DNA of 28,721 nt from CAYNYI01 sp964401455. Its GTDB lineage: Bacteria; Fibrobacterota; OXYB2-FULL-49-7; CAYNYI01. Made by a program: the position numbers and the translations under genes. Shown here piece by piece: positions 1 through 7,909 of this stretch (within the stretch, counting starts at the first letter, position 1; every line of letters starts with the position of its first letter). A model generated the notes under the pieces. It searched no databases. It had not been told where the DNA came from and saw nothing but the letters and a program-made list of their open reading frames with translations. The stretch spans positions 1 through 28,721 of the forward strand of contig CAYNYI010000031.1 in the NCBI GenBank assembly GCA_964401455.1. The letters are read 5' to 3'.

Positions 1-1
1 G

Positions 2-2275
2 AGATATTTCTTTTCCGGAAATCCTTCTCCGCCAATTGATACTCTCCGTATAGACATTAAATACAAGGCTTTTCAGAAAATAGTCTATAAAAGGGAAAAC
101 GCCTTAAAAAAGGGTTTTCTCGAAAAAGGGCCGGATGATTTTGTTTCGGCCGGAATAACCTGGAACAATAAGAACTTTCGAACTGATCTCAGGCTTAAAG
201 GAGATTTTCCTGACCACTGGGCCGGTGAAAAATGGTCTTACAGGGTTAAAGTAAAGGACGGACAATCAATCAGGGGTATGCGTGTTTTTTCTCTCCAGGA
301 TCCTTCGGTCAGACACGGCATAATGGAGTGGATCTATCAAAAAGCGCTCGCGGAAGAAGGTGTTATTGCGCTTCGGTATTCTTTTGTATATGTATTTCAA
401 AACGGCAAACCCATGGGTATATATGCCATGGAAGAGCATTTTGACCGTAATCTGATTGAAAACAGAAAATACCGCGAAGGCCCGGTAATGCGGTTTCTGG
501 AAGATTACCGCTGGAGGGACCAGTCCTATTTTAAAGCGGAGATAGACGCTTTCCGATCTGAGAAAGTAAGAAAAGACAGTTCCATGTACCGGTTGTTCCG
601 AAAAGGCGCCGCTCTTCTTGAGGCTTTCCGGCGCAAAGAGGCTTCTGTCGGAGAGGTTTTTAATACTGAGGCACTCGCGAAGTATTATGCAATTTCGGAT
701 ATCTTCGGAGCTCAGCACGCCTATATAACAACCAATATGCGTTTTTATTTTAATCCGGTTACTGAAAAGTTTCTGCCCATAGGTTTTGATGGCAATGCGG
801 GGTTCCGTATCTATTCAACATTCTATGAACGGAATTCTCATTTGTCTGTTCTTTTTAATTCTGATTCTCTTTTAATCTCCCTGTATAATAAAGCCCTTAA
901 TGAATATACCGAACCGGGATGGCTTGAAGGTTTTCTCGACTCAATAAAAGAAGAAAAGGTCTCGGCCGAAAAAGCACTCGCCTCCGACGCTGAGGGAAAT
1001 CATAATTTCTCTTCATCTGCCTTTGAAGCAAACCGGGACTTTCTTCGCAGGATAATCCGCCCTTATAAAGGACTGCTGGCTTTCACCGATTCCGCAGCCG
1101 GGGGCCGGCTTTATTTCAGTGTCGCCAATGCGGCAAGAACACCCCTGTATATCGATTCGGCTGTTTGCCGCGGTGGAGGCAAAAGCATTCCGTTTTCTGA
1201 ATATTTACCTCATGGCGAATTTTCAAAACCCGCGGAATATATTCCCCTTTCTATTCCGGCTCCTTGCTCTTCCGCCAGCATTTATTATCATTTGTCCGGA
1301 ATCCCGGAAGTCCGCAGTGTTTTTGTTTCCGAACGGTCTTATTATAACCGGCAGCTGGCAAAATCCCTGACAGATAAACGAAAAGAGAGAATCCCTGACG
1401 AATTAAAAACAGACAGTGACCTCCGAAGCGGTAACATACGTGTACTTCCCGGTAAATCCCGGTTGTCCGATACTCTTATTTTCGGAAAAGGGAAAACAGT
1501 ATTTCTTGAACCCGGGGCAGAGCTTATTATAGGTTCTTCCGCCTCTGTCATTTCTTATTCTCCGTTGATATCAAGAGGCACGGAGGAAAGCCCGGTTATA
1601 ATAAAATCACTTCCGGGAGTTAAAGGAAAGATGATAATTTCAGGCACCGCGCAGGATTCGTCTGTTTTCAATAATACGGTTTTTATCGGGACCGGGCTTA
1701 CTGTTTATGAATCTTCCGTCGGTTTTAGAAGATGCTCTTTCCTCGATTCACGCGGGGAAGACGCCGTTAATATAATAAGGTCTGATTTCCTTTTAAGCGA
1801 CTGCCGTTTTCAGAGAATATTCAGTGACGCGCTCGACTCCGACTTTAGCCGGGGCAGTGTCTTGAATACTGCCTTTTCTAATGTCGGGAACGATGCTCTT
1901 GATTTTTCGGGCAGCAACGCGGAACTGAGAGACGTCCGGGTTGACGGCTGCGGTGATAAAGGACTGAGCGCGGGTGAGAGAAGCAGGATAGATATCTCGT
2001 CCTCTGATTTAAAGAATTGCTTTATAGGCATTGCAACGAAGGACCTTTCATCTGTTTATGTGGGAGCCGTAGAGCTGAACGGATGCGTTTACAACTACGC
2101 CGTTTATCAGAAGAAGTCTGAATACGGAGGCGGAAATTTATATCTTGATTCAGCCTCCGCCGGCACAGAACCTCAGAAATGTGTCCTTGAGAGAGGTTCT
2201 TTCATTAGCCCTGATAATACGGCTTGTACGGAATATCCCGGGGCGCTGGTTAAAAAATTGTATCCCGAAGAATAA
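2..2275 (+). CDS. CotH-type protein kinase fused to a right-handed beta-helix domain (5' end outside window)
   Basis: The reading frame is open from the left edge, so the gene starts upstream. The ATG at 278 lies inside the CotH domain and is not the real start. About 757 residues are visible. The first half has the CotH pattern: RLKGDF near base 191, then SLQDP, an EEHFDRNLIENR stretch, and a metal/ATP-site-like FDGNAGF near base 790. CotH proteins are atypical secreted or spore-coat protein kinases. From about base 1500 to 2150 the protein becomes short repeating rungs (GEDAVNI, SDALDSD, NDALDFS, DKGLSAG) typical of a parallel beta-helix. The next gene, a VTC-domain polymerase, follows after 11 bases; CotH and VTC genes are often neighbours in bacteria. 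The cell location cannot be judged because the N-terminus is missing. Confidence 0.85.
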   Translation, partial: RYFFSGNPSPPIDTLRIDIKYKAFQKIVYKRENALKKGFLEKGPDDFVSAGITWNNKNFRTDLRLKGDFPDHWAGEKWSYRVKVKDGQSIRGMRVFSLQDPSVRHGIMEWIYQKALAEEGVIALRYSFVYVFQNGKPMGIYAMEEHFDRNLIENRKYREGPVMRFLEDYRWRDQSYFKAEIDAFRSEKVRKDSSMYRLFRKGAALLEAFRRKEASVGEVFNTEALAKYYAISDIFGAQHAYITTNMRFYFNPVTEKFLPIGFDGNAGFRIYSTFYERNSHLSVLFNSDSLLISLYNKALNEYTEPGWLEGFLDSIKEEKVSAEKALASDAEGNHNFSSSAFEANRDFLRRIIRPYKGLLAFTDSAAGGRLYFSVANAARTPLYIDSAVCRGGGKSIPFSEYLPHGEFSKPAEYIPLSIPAPCSSASIYYHLSGIPEVRSVFVSERSYYNRQLAKSLTDKRKERIPDELKTDSDLRSGNIRVLPGKSRLSDTLIFGKGKTVFLEPGAELIIGSSASVISYSPLISRGTEESPVIIKSLPGVKGKMIISGTAQDSSVFNNTVFIGTGLTVYESSVGFRRCSFLDSRGEDAVNIIRSDFLLSDCRFQRIFSDALDSDFSRGSVLNTAFSNVGNDALDFSGSNAELRDVRVDGCGDKGLSAGERSRIDISSSDLKNCFIGIATKDLSSVYVGAVELNGCVYNYAVYQKKSEYGGGNLYLDSASAGTEPQKCVLERGSFISPDNTACTEYPGALVKKLYPEE

Positions 2276-2286
2276 GAGGAGTTCTC

Positions 2287-2982
2287 CTGGAAATAAAGCT
2301 TTTTAATTCTTTTTCAGAAAATACGGATCCGAGATTCGAGAGAAAGTTTCCTTCATACGGACTGGATTCGGGGTATCTTATGTCCAGGATTAAACTAAGC
2401 AGGTTGTTTTTCCGTGAAATATATACGGAAAGAAGGGTATGCAGCCTTTATTTTGATACAGAAGACCTTAAGCTTTACAGGATGGCCGCTGAGGGTATTT
2501 CCGAAAGGATGAAAGTCAGGCTGAGATGGTACCCGGGAAGCGGAAACAGAGGCTGCTTTTTGGAATTCAAATATAAAAAAGGTTTCGAAGGGCGAAAAGA
2601 GGTCTTTGAAATGCCTTTCCCCGGTTTTTCTGAAGAGGACCCGGGTTCTTCAAACTTTGCTAAGATATTCAGAGATTCACTTCCTGAAGGGGCGGCAGTC
2701 TGCATGAAGTCTCTTCGTCCGGTGCTGTTATCGGTATATGACAGAAGGTATTTTCTCGCGTCCGATAAAAAGGTGCGCCTGACTTTTGACTACGGTCTTT
2801 ACTGGAGAAAATTCAGAAACAAAAGTTTAGGGCTTCCTGTGCATTCACTGTCCGGACTTAAAGTGATAGAATTGAAGTATCCTTCAGGACATACTTTTAA
2901 TCATGAAAAAGCGGGAGAGGCTTTTCCGGTAAGGGCGGGGAAAGTCTCCAAATATGCCGCCGGCATAGAAACGGCGGTCTAG
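2287..2982 (+). CDS. VTC-domain polyphosphate polymerase family protein, CTG start
   Basis: This 231-residue protein matches the VTC domain, which makes polyphosphate from ATP in yeast vacuoles and has bacterial homologues. Visible signature residues are RFERKF (16-21), FREIYTERRV leading to YFD (42-57), the basic track K-x-R-x-R (76-80), ExKxK (93-97), DRRYF, and ELKY near the C-terminus. These form the positively charged tunnel of the family. There is no ATG, GTG or TTG start ahead of RFERKF. A CTG at 2287 sits 5 bases after a good ribosome site (AGAGGAG, 2275-2281) and yields MEIKLF, which resembles the usual family N-terminus. An ATG at 2380 would remove the conserved RxERK motif. The gene lies right behind the CotH gene and is probably co-transcribed. 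No transmembrane segment is visible. Confidence 0.86.
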   Translation: MEIKLFNSFSENTDPRFERKFPSYGLDSGYLMSRIKLSRLFFREIYTERRVCSLYFDTEDLKLYRMAAEGISERMKVRLRWYPGSGNRGCFLEFKYKKGFEGRKEVFEMPFPGFSEEDPGSSNFAKIFRDSLPEGAAVCMKSLRPVLLSVYDRRYFLASDKKVRLTFDYGLYWRKFRNKSLGLPVHSLSGLKVIELKYPSGHTFNHEKAGEAFPVRAGKVSKYAAGIETAV

Positions 2983-2989
2983 ACTTTTT
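2957..2989 (+). terminator. Possible intrinsic terminator at the end of the VTC gene
   Basis: A perfect 6-bp GC stem, CCGCCG (2957-2962) with CGGCGG (2972-2977), has a 9-base loop. Five T residues follow at 2985-2989, 7 bases past the stem. It overlaps the last codons of the VTC gene, as expected for two convergent genes only 5 bases apart. The stem-to-T distance is longer than ideal. Confidence 0.4.
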
Positions 2990-3137
2990 AATCTTCTTCG
3001 CCTGTCTCAACATCCAGAGGAGCGTGGTGTTTTTCCGAAGGGTCTTTCTCGCTCAGTATTTTCCAGAATGTAAAGATGTTAAGAACAAGCACGAGAGAAA
3101 CAGAACCAAGCATCATTATCCATCCTCCGGTATTCAT
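2988..3137 (-). CDS. MetS-like small membrane subunit of the NSS symporter (49 aa)
   Basis: The frame starts MNTGGWIMMLGSVSLVLVLN, giving one hydrophobic helix (about residues 6-25) and a charged tail ending ETGEED. Small proteins of this form follow sodium:neurotransmitter symporter genes and are called MetS-type small subunits after the MetP/MetS methionine importer. An AAGGAGG ribosome site lies 6 bases before the ATG. The start codon overlaps the stop of the upstream frame (ATGA), so translation is probably coupled. The ORF is easily missed because of its size. Assignment to the family rests on context, length and the single helix rather than on a long conserved motif. Confidence 0.75.
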   Translation of the reverse strand: MNTGGWIMMLGSVSLVLVLNIFTFWKILSEKDPSEKHHAPLDVETGEED

Positions 3138-3382
3138 TCCGCAACCTCCTTGGTCCCGAATCCTGATTTTTTCCAGCGTAGCCCAGCGAGATGTATCATA
3201 AGAACGGTGAAAATAAAGAGCATTATAAGCCCGATAAATGTTACGAGCATATCAGGATTTTTAAGAGTGTTTTTAATATAATCCCCGGCAGAGGTTTTAA
3301 TCCAGAGAGCGAAAACCCCTATTAGGTAAACCGGAGGCAGTGCGTTGAGTTTGACTCTGAAGATGCGGGGAGTTCTAAACAC
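3134..3382 (-). CDS. Detached TM11-TM12 segment of the NSS symporter (82 aa)
   Basis: Two hydrophobic helices are visible: one around LPPVYLIGVFALWI and one around MLVTFIGLIMLFIFTVLMIHL. The start FRTPRIFRVK matches the linker that precedes TM11 in LeuT-type transporters (VPRIYYYV in LeuT, as I recall it). This frame is the same as that of the symporter upstream and is separated from it by two consecutive TAA codons at 3403-3398. The best start is a GTG at 3382, 15 bases after the second stop, but no ribosome site precedes it. Expression could be by reinitiation. The stop overlaps the start of the small subunit gene (ATGA). It may be a functional split subunit or the remnant of a newly broken gene. 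Confidence 0.7.
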   Translation of the reverse strand: MFRTPRIFRVKLNALPPVYLIGVFALWIKTSAGDYIKNTLKNPDMLVTFIGLIMLFIFTVLMIHLAGLRWKKSGFGTKEVAE

Positions 3383-3400
3383 GGCGGTGCTGTTGTTTTA

Positions 3401-4693
3401 TTAGATCCCTGTGTCAACACCTAATACCCAGCCGAAGAATATGATTAGTATTGTTGACATAACAGAGATAAGAGCGGTGCCGGCCCAGAAATCCATTGTG
3501 TCAAGCGCGACGAGGTTTTTGGTCAGATATATAACGGCCAGTATCCCTATCCCGGTAATAAAAGAAAGCCCGACCGTGCAGGCTTTTCTGCCGAGTCCAA
3601 AACCTTGTTCCAGAAAGGCTATTGAAGGCTGAAGCATGCTTATGCTCGATGTAATAGCGGATAAAAGAAGCAGGAAAAAGAACAGAAACCCGAAAAAGGA
3701 CCCGGCCGGCATATGGCCGAATACAACCGGAATCGTATAAAAACCAAGTCCGAGAGTGGAGCCTGCCACCTCTTTTATGGGGTCGGCACCGAGGAAAATG
3801 AATGAGGCCGGGATTGTTATCAGCCCTGCGAGTATTACTTCTGAAAATTCATTGGCACCGGCCGCGGTGAGCCCGGACAAGACCACATCGTCATCTTTTT
3901 TCAAGTAGCTGGAATAAGTGAGTATAAGCCCGAAACCGACAGAGAGACTGAAGAAAATCTGTCCTGCCGCCTCCATCCATACTTTGCCGTCTTTAAGCAT
4001 CTCCCATTTCGGGTTCCACATAAAGCCCAGGCCGTTCATTACATTTTGGTCCGGCAGTGAAGGATCGGGTGTTCCGAGGGTCAGCACCCTTATAAGTATG
4101 ATTACCGAACATCCGATAAGAAGAGGCATGGATATTTTACAGAATTTTTCTATTCCTTTTCTTATGCCTTTATACAGTATTACAAAGTTTATTGTGAATG
4201 TTATAAGCAGAAAGAAAAGGGTCGGGAGCCCGCTTCGTGAAAAAATCGCACCGTTTTCGCCCATGCCGACGAAGTCCTCGAAAAACGCGGCGTATCTGGA
4301 CGGGTCGGTGCCTAGTGAAAGTTTACCCGTCAGAAAATACCAGGCATATCCCATGCACCATGCTTCTATGTATATGTAGTACATAAAAATTATAATCGGT
4401 ATCATCAAAGACAGGGTCCCGAGATATTTGGAGGAAGGCTTTCTTATTATAGACTCAAATATTCCGGGAGGTGAATTGTGTCCGAATTTCCCTCCTGAAC
4501 GCCCCATGGCCCATTCTGCCCAGCAGATGGGAATTCCGACAAGAATAAAACTGATGAAATACGGGACCATAAAGGCCCCTCCGCCGTTATCAACGGCTTT
4601 ACCGGGGAATCGCAGAAAGTTCCCGAGACCGACTGCGGACCCGGCCACGGCGAGTATTACGCCTAATTTTGAACCCCATGTTTCTCTTTTCAT
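3401..4693 (-). CDS. Sodium:neurotransmitter symporter (NSS/SNF family), ends after TM10
   Basis: This is a Na+-coupled inner-membrane importer of amino acids or related solutes; the substrate cannot be told. Residues 21-30 read VGLGNFLRFP, the unwound TM1 motif of the family. TM6 contains FSLSVGFGLILTYSSY (248-262), and TM8 contains TSSIS (348-352), whose serines contribute to the second sodium site in LeuT. TM10 includes MDFWAGT (400-406). The protein stops at residue 430, after TM10, whereas LeuT-type proteins have about 510 residues and 12 helices. The missing two helices are encoded in the same frame just downstream, past TAA TAA. The ten-helix LeuT core is therefore complete. There is no Shine-Dalgarno sequence before the ATG, and the predicted promoter makes the transcript nearly leaderless. 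Confidence 0.92.
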   Translation of the reverse strand: MKRETWGSKLGVILAVAGSAVGLGNFLRFPGKAVDNGGGAFMVPYFISFILVGIPICWAEWAMGRSGGKFGHNSPPGIFESIIRKPSSKYLGTLSLMIPIIIFMYYIYIEAWCMGYAWYFLTGKLSLGTDPSRYAAFFEDFVGMGENGAIFSRSGLPTLFFLLITFTINFVILYKGIRKGIEKFCKISMPLLIGCSVIILIRVLTLGTPDPSLPDQNVMNGLGFMWNPKWEMLKDGKVWMEAAGQIFFSLSVGFGLILTYSSYLKKDDDVVLSGLTAAGANEFSEVILAGLITIPASFIFLGADPIKEVAGSTLGLGFYTIPVVFGHMPAGSFFGFLFFFLLLLSAITSSISMLQPSIAFLEQGFGLGRKACTVGLSFITGIGILAVIYLTKNLVALDTMDFWAGTALISVMSTILIIFFGWVLGVDTGI

Positions 4694-4702
4694 AACGGGA
4701 AT

Positions 4703-4731
4703 AAAATACCGCTTTTTCGTTTCGATTGCAA
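4703..4731 (-). promoter_or_regulatory. Candidate promoter of the symporter operon
   Basis: On the minus strand TTGCAA (4731-4726) and TATTTT (4708-4703) are separated by 17 bases. Transcription would begin around 4696, only about 3 bases before the ATG at 4693, which implies a leaderless message. Each box matches the sigma-70 consensus at 4 of 6 positions. Confidence 0.5.
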
Positions 4732-4757
4732 GTTTTTTATCTTTACGGATGTTATTG

Positions 4758-4786
4758 CTGAAAAACGTCGGCGGTTTTTGTATAAT
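4758..4786 (+). promoter_or_regulatory. Candidate promoter of the ASKHA ATPase / histidine kinase operon
   Basis: A perfect TATAAT (4781-4786) lies 17 bases after CTGAAA (4758-4763, 4 of 6 matches). The start site would fall near 4793, just upstream of the AGAAGGAG ribosome site, giving a very short leader. Confidence 0.6.
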
Positions 4787-4806
4787 ACATTAGAAGGAGT
4801 TTAAAT

Positions 4807-6321
4807 ATGCCGGAAATATTCATAAGAGAAGAGAGAAGAAGCATTAATTGCAGCGAGGGGGAGAACCTCGGCGCGGTATTGGCTTCTTCGTCCCGAAATG
4901 CCGTTTTGCCATGCGGCGGCTTTGGTAAATGTGGAAAATGCGCCGTGAAAATTACCAAAGGGCCGCTGCCTCCCTGCAGATCAAAAGAAAAAGAAATATT
5001 CAGCAAAGAAGAAATAAAATCCGGATTAAGACTCGCCTGTCTTCATGAAGTACCGGCAGAGGGACTGGAAATATCTTTTCCGGAAAAAGGGGAAGGCCCG
5101 CTTTCGGTTTTAAAAAGCGAAGTTGCATTTGAGAAAAGCAGCGATTCCCCGCTTGGCCTCGCTGTAGACATAGGTACAACAACGGTAGCCGTTTCGATAG
5201 TGGATCTTGAAAATAAAAAAGTCGTAAAAAGTGGCGGAGCAAAAAATCTGCAGGCCTCTTTCGGGGCCGATGTCATAAGCCGCATAAATGCCGCCGGTAA
5301 AGGCGGTTTGATGCGGGAAAAGGTTGTCCAGACAATAAACGGGATTATTACAGACATTTGCCCCGAAGACTGCCTTAAGCGGATTGAAAAGGCCGCCCTG
5401 TCCGGAAACACCGTAATGAATCATCTTTTTCTCGGTTATCCTGTAGATTCAATAGGCCGTGCCCCTTTTTTGCCGCATAACCGGGCCGCCGTAAACATAA
5501 AAGCTTCTGATACAGGCCTTTTTATAAACCCCGGCGCTGATGTATATATTTTCCCCAATATCTCCGGATTTGTGGGTGGAGACACTGTTTCTTTGATTTA
5601 TGCAGAAGGAATCAGAGAATCAAAGAAACCTGTTTTGGCCGTGGATCTTGGTACCAACGGCGAAATGGTCCTCGGATGCAGGGATTTTCTTTATGTATGT
5701 TCGACCGCTTCCGGTCCGGCTTTCGAAGGAGTAAATATTTCCTGCGGGATGAGCGCGCTGCCGGGAGCCATAGACCATATAAACGACGGGCCTGAATTTT
5801 CGATAATAGGAAATATCTCACCCTCCGGAATCTGCGGGTCCGGTCTGATCGACGCCGCGGCTGTTTTTTTACGAAACGGTCTTATTGACAGCTCAGGGAT
5901 GATAAAAGATCCCGGCGGTTTTATTGAACTTGCTGACGGTATCAGGCTCAATCAGAACGATATTGTCCAGTTTCAGCTTGCTAAAGGCGCAGTAAGAGCC
6001 GGAATATGCATGCTGTTCGACAAATCCGGCGCAAGCCCGCAGGACCTTTCCCGAGTATGTCTCGCCGGAGCGATGGGTAATTATATAAATGTCAGGAACG
6101 CTGTCTATACTGGTATAATTCCGGACGCGGCCGAAATGACAGTACCTGTCGGGAATGCTTCTCTTACCGGGGCGGAGATGTTTCTTTTTGAATTCGGTTC
6201 CCCCGGGCCTTCCTCCTCCGCTGAAGCAGCGGAATATATCGAACTTTCCAATGAGCCTCGTTTTCAGGAATATTTTATGGATAAAATGGTTTTCCGGGAC
6301 GCAGAAAGGGGAAAGGCTTGA
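4807..6321 (+). CDS. RACo-like [2Fe-2S] ferredoxin / ASKHA-domain ATPase (DUF4445)
   Basis: The N-terminus is a plant-type ferredoxin: cysteines 36, 42, 45 and 78 fit C-x5-C-x2-C...C for a [2Fe-2S] cluster. The rest is an ASKHA ATPase, with phosphate loops AVDIGTTT and AVDLGTNGE, then ASGPAFEG and GICGSGLIDA. This is the architecture of RACo and related proteins, which use ATP to reductively reactivate corrinoid proteins. At 504 residues it is shorter than characterised RACo proteins (over 600). No corrinoid protein, methyltransferase or CODH gene is seen here, so the substrate is unknown. The stop overlaps the TTG start of the following histidine kinase gene. An AGAAGGAG ribosome site precedes the ATG. 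Family membership is certain; function is inferred. Confidence 0.88.
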   Translation: MPEIFIREERRSINCSEGENLGAVLASSSRNAVLPCGGFGKCGKCAVKITKGPLPPCRSKEKEIFSKEEIKSGLRLACLHEVPAEGLEISFPEKGEGPLSVLKSEVAFEKSSDSPLGLAVDIGTTTVAVSIVDLENKKVVKSGGAKNLQASFGADVISRINAAGKGGLMREKVVQTINGIITDICPEDCLKRIEKAALSGNTVMNHLFLGYPVDSIGRAPFLPHNRAAVNIKASDTGLFINPGADVYIFPNISGFVGGDTVSLIYAEGIRESKKPVLAVDLGTNGEMVLGCRDFLYVCSTASGPAFEGVNISCGMSALPGAIDHINDGPEFSIIGNISPSGICGSGLIDAAAVFLRNGLIDSSGMIKDPGGFIELADGIRLNQNDIVQFQLAKGAVRAGICMLFDKSGASPQDLSRVCLAGAMGNYINVRNAVYTGIIPDAAEMTVPVGNASLTGAEMFLFEFGSPGPSSSAEAAEYIELSNEPRFQEYFMDKMVFRDAERGKA

Positions 6322-7874
6322 AAAAACTCAGGGCTTTGATTGTGGAGGATAATCCCGGAGACGCGAAGCTGGTTGCCGCGCATCTTTCCGAAGGAGGCTG
6401 TGAGTGCAGTCATATGCAGGTCGATAATGCCGAGGCAATGGAAAAAGCCTTGTATTCCGCAGAGTGGGACCTTGTTATATCCGATTTTTCCATGCCGGAT
6501 TTTAACGGTAAAGAAGCCCTTCAGGTCCTGAAAAAAACCGGATATGATATTCCGTTTATTATAATTTCCGGATATATAGAAGAGGGTACCGCGGTCGATA
6601 TAATGAGACAAGGCGCTCATGACTACATCATGAAAGACAATCTCACGAGGCTTCTTCCCGCGGTAGAACGTGAGCTAAAGGAAGCGCGGGTCAGGCGTGA
6701 TATGGAAATGGCAAGAGAAACTCTTATCAGGATGAATGAAGAACTGATCAGTTCCAATAAGGAGCTTAAATCACTTGATGAAGTAAAGACCAATCTTCTG
6801 GCGAATGTCAGTCATGAACTTCGCACACCGCTTGTTTCAATTAAAGGATTTACAGAACTGATGGCTTCGGGGGAGAGCGGGCCGGTAAGCCCGGACCAGC
6901 AACATCAGCTTTCGATAATCGGAAAAAATTCCGAAAGGCTTCTTAAACTTATAGACAACCTGCTTGACTATACTAAAATGGAGAGCGGTAAACTGCGCAG
7001 CGAGACCTCTCATACCGATTTCGCTGAAATAATATCTGAATGTCTCGAAGAATTTCTGCCGAGGGCTGAAGCCGCCGGCGCGAAGATTGATTTCTCAAAA
7101 AAAACCGGCAATTACGGGCTTTCCGCCGACCGGGAACAGATTGCGCAGGTTATTTACAATCTTCTTGATAACGCACTGAAATTTACGGGAAAAGACGGAA
7201 GGATAGTGATCAAGCTTTATAATGAAGGGGAAAACGCGGTCTGCAGTATTTGCGATAACGGTATAGGTATTCCCGCTTCGGAGCAGTCCAAGGTTTTTGA
7301 TCAGTTTTTTCAGGTTGATTCATCCTCAAAACGCCGGTTCGGCGGAGTCGGCCTGGGGCTCGCGATAGTTAAAAATATTGTGGATTCGCACGGGGGAGCG
7401 GTAAGGGTCGAAAGTCTGCCGGGAAAAGGCAGTAATTTTACCGTAAAATTTCCGGGAAAAACCGATAAACCCCTGCAGGGCGGCCTGCCCCGAAGGCAAA
7501 CCGCGGCGGGAGATGTCATTAATGTCATGGTCGTTGATTATCATCCGGAAGACTCTGAGTATATCAACGCGCTGTCCGAGACAGAACGCTTCTCGGTATC
7601 GTATGCCGGAAGCAGGCAGGAAATATTCGAAATACTGGATATGGAGGATGTGGATATAATTATCATAGACGACCACGTAGATATAGACTCAAGGCTTGAA
7701 ATTTACTCAATGCTGAAATCCGACACTAAAACGAGGCATATTCCGGTCATAATGCCTACCGCCGATATAATTGAAGCGATAGAAAACGAGAACCCCTCAG
7801 GGGGGAGGCCTCAGATTAAGCCTTTTAAAGCCGGAGAGTTGATAAACGCCCTCGAAAGGATGTTCAGCCGCTGA
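6318..7874 (+). CDS. Hybrid two-component histidine kinase (REC - HisKA - HATPase - degenerate REC)
   Basis: Residues 4-120 form a receiver domain with E10, D11, phospho-acceptor D56 in VISDFSMPD, S84 and K106. A short coiled linker leads to HisKA with the phosphorylated H166 in NVSHELRTP. The ATPase domain shows N-box NLLDNALKF, DNGIGIP and GGVGLGLAI. A second receiver-like domain covers about 400-518: it has DYHPED where paired acids are expected, keeps IIIIDDHVD and ends with IKPF, so it is partly degenerate. No transmembrane segment or sensor domain is present, so it is a soluble kinase that takes input through the N-terminal receiver. The start is TTG at 6318 after AAAGGGGAAAGG and overlaps the upstream stop by four bases, so the two genes are coupled. 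Confidence 0.93.
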   Translation: MKKLRALIVEDNPGDAKLVAAHLSEGGCECSHMQVDNAEAMEKALYSAEWDLVISDFSMPDFNGKEALQVLKKTGYDIPFIIISGYIEEGTAVDIMRQGAHDYIMKDNLTRLLPAVERELKEARVRRDMEMARETLIRMNEELISSNKELKSLDEVKTNLLANVSHELRTPLVSIKGFTELMASGESGPVSPDQQHQLSIIGKNSERLLKLIDNLLDYTKMESGKLRSETSHTDFAEIISECLEEFLPRAEAAGAKIDFSKKTGNYGLSADREQIAQVIYNLLDNALKFTGKDGRIVIKLYNEGENAVCSICDNGIGIPASEQSKVFDQFFQVDSSSKRRFGGVGLGLAIVKNIVDSHGGAVRVESLPGKGSNFTVKFPGKTDKPLQGGLPRRQTAAGDVINVMVVDYHPEDSEYINALSETERFSVSYAGSRQEIFEILDMEDVDIIIIDDHVDIDSRLEIYSMLKSDTKTRHIPVIMPTADIIEAIENENPSGGRPQIKPFKAGELINALERMFSR

Positions 7875-7896
7875 GCGGCCGGACATCCTTTCGAGG
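7850..7896 (+). terminator. Strong nested hairpin terminator after the histidine kinase gene
   Basis: A perfect 14-bp stem pairs 7850-7863 with 7883-7896. Inside its loop is a second 4-bp stem, CCGC (7868-7871) with GCGG (7875-7878), whose three-base loop is the TGA stop codon of the kinase gene. A T-rich run (ATTTTATT) follows at 7901-7908. The hairpin lies between convergent genes and may also stop the minus-strand transcript, though no T-run exists on that side. Confidence 0.7.
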
Positions 7897-7909
7897 CAGA
7901 ATTTTATTC

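Noticed and set aside
3918..4379. 153-codon open frame on the plus strand opposite the symporter
   Set aside because: It has no start signal and mirrors the conserved transporter helices; a shadow.
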